12,517 bases of DNA from Holosporales bacterium (GTDB taxonomy: Bacteria; Pseudomonadota; Alphaproteobacteria; BNTO01), in the NCBI GenBank assembly GCA_031265645.1, contig JAISCJ010000046.1, forward strand, positions 1 to 12,517. Reading direction: 5' to 3'. Shown here piece after piece: positions 1-6,287 of the stretch (the stretch's first letter is position 1; every line of letters starts with the position of its first letter). Made by a program: the position numbers and the translations under genes. Below the pieces are notes generated by a model that was not told where the DNA came from, did not search any database, and saw only the letters and a program-made list of their open reading frames with translations.

Positions 1-101
1 AGCAACGCATTCAAAAACGATATCAGCAAGGACTTTCGGTCTTCTTGTCCAAATATCGTCTTAAAAATGTAATCCAGTTTTGGATCTAATAGCCTAGTCA
101 T
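1..101 (-). CDS. Rpn family PD-(D/E)XK nuclease/putative transposase, N-terminal fragment cut by the window edge
   Basis: This is a partial gene: the first 33 codons are visible and the rest lies beyond base 1. The ATG is at 101-99, with an in-frame TAA nine to eleven bases upstream of it, so the start is well bounded. The product begins MTRLLDPKLDYIFKTIFG and continues to ISFLNAL. This D-x-x-F/Y-K-x-x-F-G opening followed by LLISFLNA is the hallmark N-terminus of Rpn-type proteins (recombination-promoting nuclease, PF12784-like PD-(D/E)XK nuclease family), often annotated as transposases and abundant in Rickettsiales, Holosporales and Legionella-type genomes. The catalytic residues would lie outside the window, so I cannot say whether the gene is intact. 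No good Shine-Dalgarno is visible. Family assignment is from recognition of the N-terminal pattern only. Confidence 0.75.
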   Translation of the reverse strand, partial: MTRLLDPKLDYIFKTIFGQEDRKSLLISFLNAL

Positions 102-280
102 GCAATCGCACGTTTAAAACACGCCCCATCTAATGATACTTCATTTTCACAATGGCCAGCATAACTATCTTGAAGGAATGGTTACTATTCAGGTGTCCCA
201 ATGCAAGCAAAGGATTTGATAACAACTCAGCATTAGATTGGATTAAGCACACACCTAACCGGCACCATTTTAGCTCTAAT

Positions 281-297
281 GGGACATAGTATGACCC
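281..297. repeat. 17-bp near-perfect palindrome in the 102-393 gene-free stretch
   Basis: The sequence GGGACATAGTATGACCC reads as two 8-base arms around a central G; seven of the eight pairs match (one A/A mismatch). It lies 11 bases from a larger inverted repeat. No function is recognised. The 292-base stretch 102-393 that contains it has only short, unconvincing open frames on both strands. Confidence 0.5.
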
Positions 298-307
298 TTT
301 GCTTTGC

Positions 308-352
308 AGGGTTTTGCCCATGAAATAAACCTATGTTTCATATGGGAACCCT
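308..352. repeat. 45-nt interrupted inverted repeat downstream of acpS
   Basis: The outer arms AGGGTT (308-313) and AACCCT (347-352) pair, followed inward by CCCATGAAA (317-325) with TTTCATATGGG (336-346), leaving a 10-base loop. Fifteen pairs form, with a 3-base bulge on one side and a 2-base insertion on the other. It begins 42 bases beyond the acpS stop codon in the direction of acpS transcription. It may act as the 3' end of that transcript, but neither strand shows a run of T after the stem, so it is not a textbook intrinsic terminator. It could also be a remnant of a small palindromic or mobile element. Confidence 0.5.
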
Positions 353-393
353 ATAAGCTTTCGTTTTGCACTTGGCTGTTTAATGGGCGGTTT

Positions 394-783
394 TTAACAG
401 ATCTCAATAATACACACGGCAGAGATATATGGAAGCTCATCCGTTAACGTCGCGTGATACGTGAGCCGTCCACAACCAATATGTTTCCCGATAACACGGC
501 TTGCGTATTCCCTTAGCTGCTCATCATTTATGATCCGTATTTGCGATAGCCCGCTATCCAAGTGAAAAATCTCTATGTCTGCAAATCCGACAGTCTTATT
601 CGCAGCTTTTATGACTGCTTCCTTATATGCCCATATTTTTGAAAACCCTAACTCAATGTTTCCTTTGTAAAATTGCACTTCAGACGGTCGCATAATTTTT
701 TTGATTGCAGAATCCGGGTGAGCCCGAAGCAAACGCGAGATCCTTCGAAAGTCAACTAAATCTGTTCCAACCCCAATAATCAC
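394..783 (-). CDS. acpS: Holo-[acyl-carrier-protein] synthase (AcpS)
   Basis: AcpS transfers the 4'-phosphopantetheine arm of coenzyme A to a serine of apo-acyl carrier protein in the cytoplasm, activating it for fatty-acid synthesis. The 129-residue product has the normal family length. The N-terminal GVGTDLVDFRR block (4-14) carries the Mg-binding Asp8. The SKIWAYKEAVIKA block (48-60) carries the second acidic ligand, Glu55. The C-terminal HATLTDELPYISAV block (110-123) corresponds to the usual H-x-S-L-S/T-H-E/D-x-x-Y-A; here S and the second H are T and D. The start is GTG (783-781), fixed by a perfect AGGAGG Shine-Dalgarno five bases upstream (789-794) and by the family N-terminus. It lies 55 bases after ftsQ on the same strand and is probably cotranscribed with it. 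Confidence 0.95.
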   Translation of the reverse strand: MIIGVGTDLVDFRRISRLLRAHPDSAIKKIMRPSEVQFYKGNIELGFSKIWAYKEAVIKAANKTVGFADIEIFHLDSGLSQIRIINDEQLREYASRVIGKHIGCGRLTYHATLTDELPYISAVCIIEIC

Positions 784-788
784 GCAAG

Positions 789-794
789 CCTCCT
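789..794 (-). promoter_or_regulatory. Consensus Shine-Dalgarno for acpS
   Basis: On the minus strand these six bases read AGGAGG, five bases before the GTG start at 783. It is the strongest ribosome-binding site in the window and decides the non-ATG start of acpS; most other genes here have weak or no visible sites. Confidence 0.85.
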
Positions 795-838
795 AATGTA
801 AAGCATACGTGCGTAGCGTAGTTCATTTTAAAAAAAAA

Positions 839-1648
839 TTAAACTGATTTAGATTTTTGAAGTTTTAAACGGTAAGCCTTGCCCGCGTCTGATAATTGCA
901 AAAAAATCCGCCGATCTGAGCGCAGGTCCACACTGACTATGTCCCCTGAAGATATATGTCCCCCATTAACCAATTTGCTCAGCATATTTAGCGCTTGCGC
1001 AATATTTTGAGCGGGAAGCTTTACAATTACGCCATTCACTAATTTCAAGTTCCACCGGCGCTCTTTAATCAGCGACATTGTTGCAATATTTACCCGGACG
1101 GACTTATATGGTTGTATCTTTTCGAGAATTTCAAATGCAAACTTTTCCGCATTTTTTCCGTATAAAACAGGCAGTCCGCGAAAACATGGATCAATCTCTG
1201 CGTCGATAAGCGTTCCGAGTCGATCTACTAAAAAAAGCCTCGTTCCGTTGTGATATACAGCAATTGGTTCGCGCTCCGTTAGATATATGTATAGCTCCCC
1301 ACAAATGGACCGCCGCACAGTAGCGTCTGCAACCCAAGTTAGGTACATTAAGCGAGAACGAATGCTCCTTATATCACAAGAAAATATTGATTCCCCTTTT
1401 TTAATAGCAACTGCAGCAAGCACATCTTCTGATGTAGAACGATACCTTCCAAACACAACAACGTCGTTTAAACAAAGGCTGCATTTTTTTGTTAACGAAG
1501 CGAAAGAGCACGCGTCCACAAAATCACGAGGGAGATACGCACTACCGAAAAACAAAAAACAAGCCAACAGCCCGCCAATTGCTCCGCTGGTTATCCAGAC
1601 GATTAATGTCTTGCGCCGTCCTGTTTTTTTAAGCTTTTTCCTTTTCAT
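839..1648 (-). CDS. ftsQ: Cell division protein FtsQ
   Basis: FtsQ is a bitopic inner-membrane divisome protein that joins FtsB/FtsL to the septal ring. The 269-residue product has a basic cytoplasmic N-terminus (1-13, rich in K and R), one membrane segment (about 14-36), and a periplasmic POTRA domain (about 60-128: DVVVFGRYRSTSEDVL through the L-Y-I-Y-L-TEREPIA motif). A beta domain follows (about 135-260) with FLVDRLGTLID, typical of FtsQ. Length and domain order match the family. Start is ATG at 1648; no clear Shine-Dalgarno. In most Alphaproteobacteria ftsQ sits between ddl and ftsA in the dcw cluster; here it lies between tsaC and acpS, so the cluster has been broken up. Sequence divergence is high, but the architecture is clear. 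Confidence 0.9.
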   Translation of the reverse strand: MKRKKLKKTGRRKTLIVWITSGAIGGLLACFLFFGSAYLPRDFVDACSFASLTKKCSLCLNDVVVFGRYRSTSEDVLAAVAIKKGESIFSCDIRSIRSRLMYLTWVADATVRRSICGELYIYLTEREPIAVYHNGTRLFLVDRLGTLIDAEIDPCFRGLPVLYGKNAEKFAFEILEKIQPYKSVRVNIATMSLIKERRWNLKLVNGVIVKLPAQNIAQALNMLSKLVNGGHISSGDIVSVDLRSDRRIFLQLSDAGKAYRLKLQKSKSV

Positions 1649-1663
1649 CGCTGCTCAAGCGTA

Positions 1664-1692
1664 TTTATCGAGCATGCCGGAGCATACCACAA
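1664..1692 (-). promoter_or_regulatory. Possible sigma70-type promoter for ftsQ-acpS
   Basis: On the minus strand TTGTGG (1692-1687) and GATAAA (1669-1664) are separated by exactly 17 bases. Initiation would fall near 1657, giving a leader of only about nine bases before the ftsQ ATG at 1648, in keeping with the absence of a Shine-Dalgarno. The spacer holds the hexamer GAGCAT twice on the plus strand, at 1670 and 1680, ten bases apart. The -35 match is weak (3/6). Confidence 0.3.
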
Positions 1693-1810
1693 GTTGCGAG
1701 ATGACCAACCGGAATTAAATGCAAATATATCTATTTTTGAGCGTACTACTTACCGTATTGAAGGGGGGCATCCATTGGAATACGTTCTTTCAATTTTTTT
1801 ATGTTTAAAT

Positions 1811-2794
1811 CTATTCCGTTGAACTTGCACGGGACAGTCGATCATTAATAGCATTCCCTAGCCCTATGTGCGGAATTGGTGCGACCTTAATGGCCGAAAA
1901 ACGCGTGGAATCATCAAGCTCGGATAACAATCGAAACAAATTCGCTGCGGCTTCGACCAAATTCCCCGACAGACTTAGGTTGTATGGTCCTTTATCATAT
2001 TCGCCAAATCCCAAAAAAGCTTCACCTTCCGCTGAATCTATTTGGTCTGTGTACAAAGGAATGGATGGCGCATAGTGGCGTTTTTGCATTCCTGGCGCCT
2101 TGATTGCGCTTCCAAGCGGCACCACCTGCGGAAAATATCCCAACATATCCGCGATGTCATCAATTGACGCGCCTCCCAATCTAAGCACGGTATATGGTTC
2201 AACGGAAGCGTCTATTATGGTTGACTCCAACCCAACTTTGCATTGTCCGCCATCTATTATATGGGCAACCTTGTTTCCTAGCGATTTTCGAACAATATCC
2301 GCGTTCGTGGCGCTAATTTGCGTTGATATATTCGCGCTGGGAGCCGCAAGTGGGTTTGGGTAGGATCGCAATAGCTCGCTCGTTACAGGATGATTCGGAA
2401 TACGAATCCCTACGGTAGACAAGCCAGCTGTTGCGAGCTTAAACATATCGGTTTGCCGAAGTGGAACGACCAACGTCACTGACTTATGCTGGGTCGGCGC
2501 CCAAATTTTGCTCGCGAAAATTTCCACACTCGTTGAAAACACTCCAATTTCTAACGCACGCTCTATGCTATATGTGTGCAATATAAGAGGATTGAACAAT
2601 GGCCTATTTTTTACGGCATATATTTTGGCGACAGCAAGATCGCTGGTTGCGTCTGCAGCGAGTCCGTATACCGTTTCCGTTGGAATGGCTACAACTTCAT
2701 GTTGCGCTAGGTGAGCACACGCAACAGAGACTTGCTCTTTGTCTTCTGCTTCAATTTCTGAGACTGAAGGCGTCGAAAGATGTTTTATACTCAT
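1811..2794 (-). CDS. tsaC: L-threonylcarbamoyladenylate synthase (TsaC/Sua5 type)
   Basis: The enzyme makes threonylcarbamoyl-AMP from threonine, bicarbonate and ATP, the first step of t6A37 modification of ANN-decoding tRNAs in the cytoplasm. The 327-residue product is the long, two-domain Sua5 form. The YrdC domain (about 18-210) shows PTETVYGLA (38-46), the KNRP...NPL substrate-binding block (62-70), APSANIS (151-157) and GLESTIID (188-195). The linker APGMQKRHYAP (233-243) matches the conserved APGM-x-x-x-HYAP that caps the active site in Sua5 proteins. A shorter Sua5 C-terminal domain ends in GLGNAINDRLSRAS (311-324). Start is ATG at 2794, five bases after the symporter stop codon, so the two genes are very probably one transcript and may be translationally coupled. 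Either tsaC or the name sua5 is in use for this form. Confidence 0.95.
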   Translation of the reverse strand: MSIKHLSTPSVSEIEAEDKEQVSVACAHLAQHEVVAIPTETVYGLAADATSDLAVAKIYAVKNRPLFNPLILHTYSIERALEIGVFSTSVEIFASKIWAPTQHKSVTLVVPLRQTDMFKLATAGLSTVGIRIPNHPVTSELLRSYPNPLAAPSANISTQISATNADIVRKSLGNKVAHIIDGGQCKVGLESTIIDASVEPYTVLRLGGASIDDIADMLGYFPQVVPLGSAIKAPGMQKRHYAPSIPLYTDQIDSAEGEAFLGFGEYDKGPYNLSLSGNLVEAAANLFRLLSELDDSTRFSAIKVAPIPHIGLGNAINDRLSRASSTE

Positions 2795-2799
2795 TGTTT

Positions 2800-4089
2800 T
2801 TAAACTTTCTTCACGTTAAGGATCTTGTTCATCAGGATCGTAAACGCTCCGTTATATGCAACGTTCATTGATGTTAAAAATGGTTCCAGCAAAAAGTAGA
2901 TGCTCGTTAACAGCACGACGGAATCAACATCTAATCCTAAGTATTTTTGCAAAATTCCACCCATAACAATTATTCCGCCTCCGGGGACAGATACGCACGA
3001 AAATTGCGCTATGCACGTGAAAATTGCGAAACATGCATATACGGATAAAGACGGAAGGCCGTGAGATGTTAACAAAAGCAAAGCCAAGCCCGAAAGAGAC
3101 ACGTTAATCACATCGCCAATAGCGTGCACATTTACGGTCGTAGGAATAATCAGCCGAGCGAATTCGGTTGCATGAGGTATATTCTTTTCTTCGGACTGAA
3201 TGGTGATTGGCAGAGTTGCCACACTGGACATCGTGCAAAATCCTGTGAGCGTTGCTGGCAGCATATTTTTGGCGTACACCAGCGCTGTCTTAATATTGAA
3301 ATTGGCTGCGACGATAAAGCTGAATGCGACGAACAACAATATACAGCCGAAGTTAAACGCAAATATTGGACCAAAATCTTTTATTATAAACCCCGCAGAT
3401 GTTTCCATCGAGAACTTCATTATAAAGCCCAATACATACAGCGGAATCACGGGAACGAATAATTTTAAAAGCCCCCATTCGGACATGTCTTTCATTTTTC
3501 GAACGCCATTTTTCACGCTCATTAAGTGTTCATTTGACGCAAACACTCCTAACGACAGCACACTTTTACAGATGCTTCCGCAGGGCTGCCCTTCCATTTT
3601 ACGAATGTGGCTATTTCTTATTCTCGAAATGTACGATGAATTTAACGCGTTGAACCACATTGCAAAAGAGAACGCCACTAACATCGCCCGATCTGTAGAC
3701 ATTCCGGTTAACGGGAGTCCCCACATTTTATCAACAACCTCGCCGGGCAAGTCTTTTACAATCGGATGCGTTACCATTTCTGGTAAGATTAGGTTGCCAA
3801 TTCCGTATGAATAAAATACCGCAAGAAGGATAGACGCTATTACACCAACAAATATTCCAATAAGCACTTTAGGCGCTTTCTCGTCGTAGGAAATTACAGA
3901 AAATGTCAAATAGCTGAAAACGATAAACGGTAATACGTAAGTTAGAATATCTTTTATTGTACAGCTAACCGAATAGAAAAATGACGAACAGCATATAGGA
4001 ACAACATGTGCGAGGAGGGCTCCTCCTATAAGAGTGATAAAAACTTGCAATAAAATGTTGTTACGAATCCACTTGAACGGCCCTGGCAT
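2800..4089 (-). CDS. Sodium:dicarboxylate (SDF/DAACS) family symporter with divergent substrate-site residues
   Basis: This is a polytopic inner-membrane secondary transporter of the sodium:dicarboxylate symporter family (PF00375). I chose the ATG at 4089 (429 residues): GAGAG lies seven bases upstream and the protein then starts close to its first membrane helix. An ATG at 4131 and a TTG at 4146 are in frame but have no visible ribosome-binding site. Numbering from 4089, landmarks are the HP1-like SSVATLPIT (288-296), PTTVNVHAIGD (316-326) where classical members have P-x-G-A-T-x-N-M-D-G-T, the HP2-like VPGGGIIVMG (368-377), and TM8 EPFLTSMNVAYNGA (402-415). Aligned by eye to GltPh, D394, T398 and N401 correspond to E, T and N. 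R397, which contacts the substrate side-chain carboxylate, becomes L, and D405 becomes N. Glutamate/aspartate specificity is therefore doubtful, and the substrate is unknown. Confidence 0.8.
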   Translation of the reverse strand: MPGPFKWIRNNILLQVFITLIGGALLAHVVPICCSSFFYSVSCTIKDILTYVLPFIVFSYLTFSVISYDEKAPKVLIGIFVGVIASILLAVFYSYGIGNLILPEMVTHPIVKDLPGEVVDKMWGLPLTGMSTDRAMLVAFSFAMWFNALNSSYISRIRNSHIRKMEGQPCGSICKSVLSLGVFASNEHLMSVKNGVRKMKDMSEWGLLKLFVPVIPLYVLGFIMKFSMETSAGFIIKDFGPIFAFNFGCILLFVAFSFIVAANFNIKTALVYAKNMLPATLTGFCTMSSVATLPITIQSEEKNIPHATEFARLIIPTTVNVHAIGDVINVSLSGLALLLLTSHGLPSLSVYACFAIFTCIAQFSCVSVPGGGIIVMGGILQKYLGLDVDSVVLLTSIYFLLEPFLTSMNVAYNGAFTILMNKILNVKKV

Positions 4090-4245
4090 ATGCACACTCT
4101 CATCAACTGTACGTTTCCCGAAGCAATGCATACGAGCAACGAACAAAATTTACGCATTTTAAAATCGAAGTCGACGAATCTAATATCCAAGAAGAAACAA
4201 TCATCTAAAAAGAATAATCAAAAGCTTTTCTGTGAGTTAAGTACA

Positions 4246-4316
4246 AGGCCGAGACCGGAATCGAACCGATATTCAAAGATTTGCAGTCTTCTGCATCACC
4301 ATTCTGCCACTCGGCC
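4246..4316 (-). tRNA. tRNA-Cys (anticodon GCA)
   Basis: The minus strand folds into a full 71-nt cloverleaf: acceptor stem GGCCGAG/CTCGGCC (7 bp), D stem GCA/TGC, anticodon stem GAAGA/TCTTT with loop CTGCAAA (anticodon GCA), a 4-nt variable loop, and T stem ATCGG/CCGGT with loop TTCGATT. The discriminator is U73, the main identity base for cysteinyl-tRNA synthetase. CCA is not encoded, so it must be added by the tRNA nucleotidyltransferase. The gene lies 108 bases downstream of rpsA on the same strand and is immediately preceded by a run of seven T. Confidence 0.97.
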
Positions 4317-4355
4317 ATAAAAAAATCACTCAACTAGCAATAAAGCCAACACAAC

Positions 4356-4418
4356 ACAGTAGCCCCATCCCTAATGCTTAGTTGATTATACAAACAAACA
4401 TAGGGACAAGGCTACTGT
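4356..4418 (-). terminator. Long stem-loop after rpsA, possibly a transcript end or RNA-stability element
   Basis: Nine perfect pairs (ACAGTAGCC 4356-4364 with GGCTACTGT 4410-4418) are followed, after a symmetric 4x4 internal loop, by five more (CCCTA 4369-4373 with TAGGG 4401-4405). The outer stem begins seven bases after the rpsA stop codon. Downstream of it on the minus strand there is a T/G-rich stretch but no clean T run, so it is not a standard intrinsic terminator. A second arm (4330-4339) can pair with the loop; see the findings. Confidence 0.4.
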
Positions 4419-4424
4419 AATTAT

Positions 4425-6113
4425 TTATTCCGCAGCTGAATCTTCATTTTTCTTTCGGATCGCTTCACCTAAAATGCTTCCCAACGTTGCCCCACTATCA
4501 GACGATCCATACTTAGACATTGCCTGATTTTCCTCGTCAATCTCACGTGCGCGTATGGACAATGAAAGTCGTCCAGCAAACGGGTCAACCGAAAGCACCT
4601 TTGCATCAACTCTTTCGCCAACAGCGTACAGGTCTCTTTGGTGGCTCCAATCGGCCGATAAAAACTGGTTTTTTATAAATACCATAATTTTATCTTTTAC
4701 CAAAACCTCGATTCCTCGCTCATTTACGTCTTTCACAGTGCATGTAACAACGCTTCCTTTCTTTATGTCGTTGAATGCTTCATCCACGTTTTCGCATTCC
4801 AGCTGCTTTATGCCAAGGCTAATGCGTTCCCGTCCGAAGTCGACGTCCAGAATCTTAACACTAATTCTCTGGCCTTTTTCGAAATTTTTAATCGCATCAT
4901 CGCCGCGCTGCTTCGCCGAAATATCTGACATGTGAACCATCCCGTCCAATTTGTCCGTCACTCCGACGAACAAACCAAACTCCGTTGCATTTCGGACAAC
5001 GCCCTCGATTATGCTCCCGACTGGATGTTCCTGAGCGAATTGTTCCCATGGATTTTCGATGCACTGCTTTAGACCAAGGCTCATTCGGCGCTTATTCGAA
5101 TCTACATCCAAAATCATTACTTCGACTTCTTGCCCTACTGCAACAATTTTATGCGCGTTTGCATTCTTCCTAAGCCAGCTCATTTCTGTTACGTATATAA
5201 GCCCTTCGACTCCTGGCTCGAGCTCGATGAACGCACCATATTCTGCAACGTTTGTAACTTTACCAAGGTACTTTTGCCCAATTATGTAGCGGCTCTCTGC
5301 TCCAAGCCAAGGATTCGACTGCAATTGCTTTAATCCCAGCGAAATTCTGTGCGTTTCTGGACTAAACTTCAGCACTTGGACTTCCAATGTTTCCCCAACA
5401 GATATTACATCTGATGGATGAGCAACCCTTTTCCAAGAAATGTCTGTAGCGTGCAACAATCCGTCAACGCCGCCCAAATCAACGAAAGCGCCATAATCCG
5501 TAATGTTTTTTACAACTCCCGTTACAATTTGTCCTTCGGCGAGTTTGGACATCGTTTCTTCGCGTGCACCTGCGCGTGATTCTTCTATTACAACTCGACG
5601 AGACACAACAACGTTATTCCGAGCTTTATCCATTTTTATGATTTTAAATGGCTGGTTGACGTTCAACAACGGAGTAATGTCGCGCACGGGGTGTATGTCG
5701 ACTTGGCTACCAGGAAGGAACGCCACAGCGCCATCCAGCTCCACAGCCAATCCACCTTTGACTCGTCCGACAATGGCTCCTTCGACAGAGATGCCGTCTG
5801 CATAAGCTTTCTCTAGCTCGTTCCAAGCTGCTTCTTTTTTGGCCTTTTCCAAGCTCAGCAGAATATCACCATTTCGGTCTTCCAATCGTTCGACGTAGAC
5901 CTGCACGACGTCACCCTGTTGTACGTCTGGCAAGCCAAACGCTTCAAACTCTTTTAAAGGGATGCGTCCTTCCGATTTTAGTCCTACGTCGATTACAACG
6001 ATATCGCTCTGTACTTCGATGATCGTTCCTTCTACTACCTTTCCCTCAAAGGATCCTTGTCCTTCTAGTGATTGCTCCAATAAATCTGAAAAGCTTGTTT
6101 TTTGATTGTCCAT
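4425..6113 (-). CDS. rpsA: 30S ribosomal protein S1
   Basis: S1 binds the platform side of the 30S subunit and captures and unfolds mRNA leaders for initiation. The 562-residue product has the six OB-fold S1 repeats of proteobacterial S1, at about 24-89, 107-173, 194-262, 279-349, 366-436 and 453-522. Repeats 3-6 carry the recognisable G-x-V-x-x-x-x-x-x-G-A/L-F-V...GLxH-x-S/T-D-I/M-S core and end in R-x-SLG-x-KQ. Repeats 1 and 2 are the diverged ribosome-binding pair, as usual. A 40-residue polar tail follows, typical of alphaproteobacterial S1. Start is ATG at 6113 with AGGA six bases upstream (6120-6123). The normal upstream partner cmk is absent; instead a divergent gene begins at 6408. 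tRNA-Cys follows on the same strand. The leader hairpin described separately suggests transcriptional or autogenous control. Confidence 0.97.
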   Translation of the reverse strand: MDNQKTSFSDLLEQSLEGQGSFEGKVVEGTIIEVQSDIVVIDVGLKSEGRIPLKEFEAFGLPDVQQGDVVQVYVERLEDRNGDILLSLEKAKKEAAWNELEKAYADGISVEGAIVGRVKGGLAVELDGAVAFLPGSQVDIHPVRDITPLLNVNQPFKIIKMDKARNNVVVSRRVVIEESRAGAREETMSKLAEGQIVTGVVKNITDYGAFVDLGGVDGLLHATDISWKRVAHPSDVISVGETLEVQVLKFSPETHRISLGLKQLQSNPWLGAESRYIIGQKYLGKVTNVAEYGAFIELEPGVEGLIYVTEMSWLRKNANAHKIVAVGQEVEVMILDVDSNKRRMSLGLKQCIENPWEQFAQEHPVGSIIEGVVRNATEFGLFVGVTDKLDGMVHMSDISAKQRGDDAIKNFEKGQRISVKILDVDFGRERISLGIKQLECENVDEAFNDIKKGSVVTCTVKDVNERGIEVLVKDKIMVFIKNQFLSADWSHQRDLYAVGERVDAKVLSVDPFAGRLSLSIRAREIDEENQAMSKYGSSDSGATLGSILGEAIRKKNEDSAAE

Positions 6114-6123
6114 TAAAAATCCT

Positions 6124-6157
6124 AAAAAATAAGCTCATGACTAGCGATCATGAACTT
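6124..6157 (-). promoter_or_regulatory. Terminator-like hairpin in the rpsA leader, touching the Shine-Dalgarno
   Basis: On the minus strand, AAGTTCATGA and TCATGAGCTT form ten consecutive pairs (one G-U) around the 7-base loop TCGCTAG. The stem is followed by A and six T (6129-6124), and the rpsA Shine-Dalgarno AGGA begins at the very next base (6123). This has the form of an intrinsic terminator lying in the 5' leader, 18 bases before the ATG. It could attenuate transcription, or serve as a structured site through which S1 controls its own translation, as known in principle for E. coli rpsA. The structure is read directly; the role is inference. Confidence 0.5.
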
Positions 6158-6287
6158 TTATTCCCAATAACTAAAACACTACAGAAAGTCTAACTTAATT
6201 CTCAAGCAGATTCAACTGAAGGCCCAAAGATTGGAAACGTACGAATTAGTAGGACTTTTCTTCTCAGACTTCGCATAGCATGATGTC

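Noticed and set aside
130..321. 63-codon minus-strand frame and a 45-codon plus-strand frame in the gap before acpS
   Set aside because: Neither shows a recognisable motif, a ribosome-binding site or a compositional sign of coding; both overlap the palindromic structures and are most easily explained as chance.
1287..1718. Plus-strand frame of 143 codons antisense to ftsQ
   Set aside because: It lies almost entirely opposite the well-supported ftsQ and its protein has no domain; it is a shadow frame.
3200..3814. Plus-strand frame of 204 codons antisense to the symporter
   Set aside because: The minus strand encodes conserved SDF motifs here; the opposite frame is a by-product of codon usage.
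4144..4146. TTG as the symporter start (448 residues)
   Set aside because: No ribosome-binding site, rare start codon and an extra 19 residues without family similarity; the ATG at 4089 preceded by GAGAG is preferred, the ATG at 4131 remaining possible.
4216..4235. AAAAGCTTTT palindrome after tRNA-Cys as a terminator
   Set aside because: The palindrome has no loop sequence, so it could form only a very short A-U hairpin; too weak to call.
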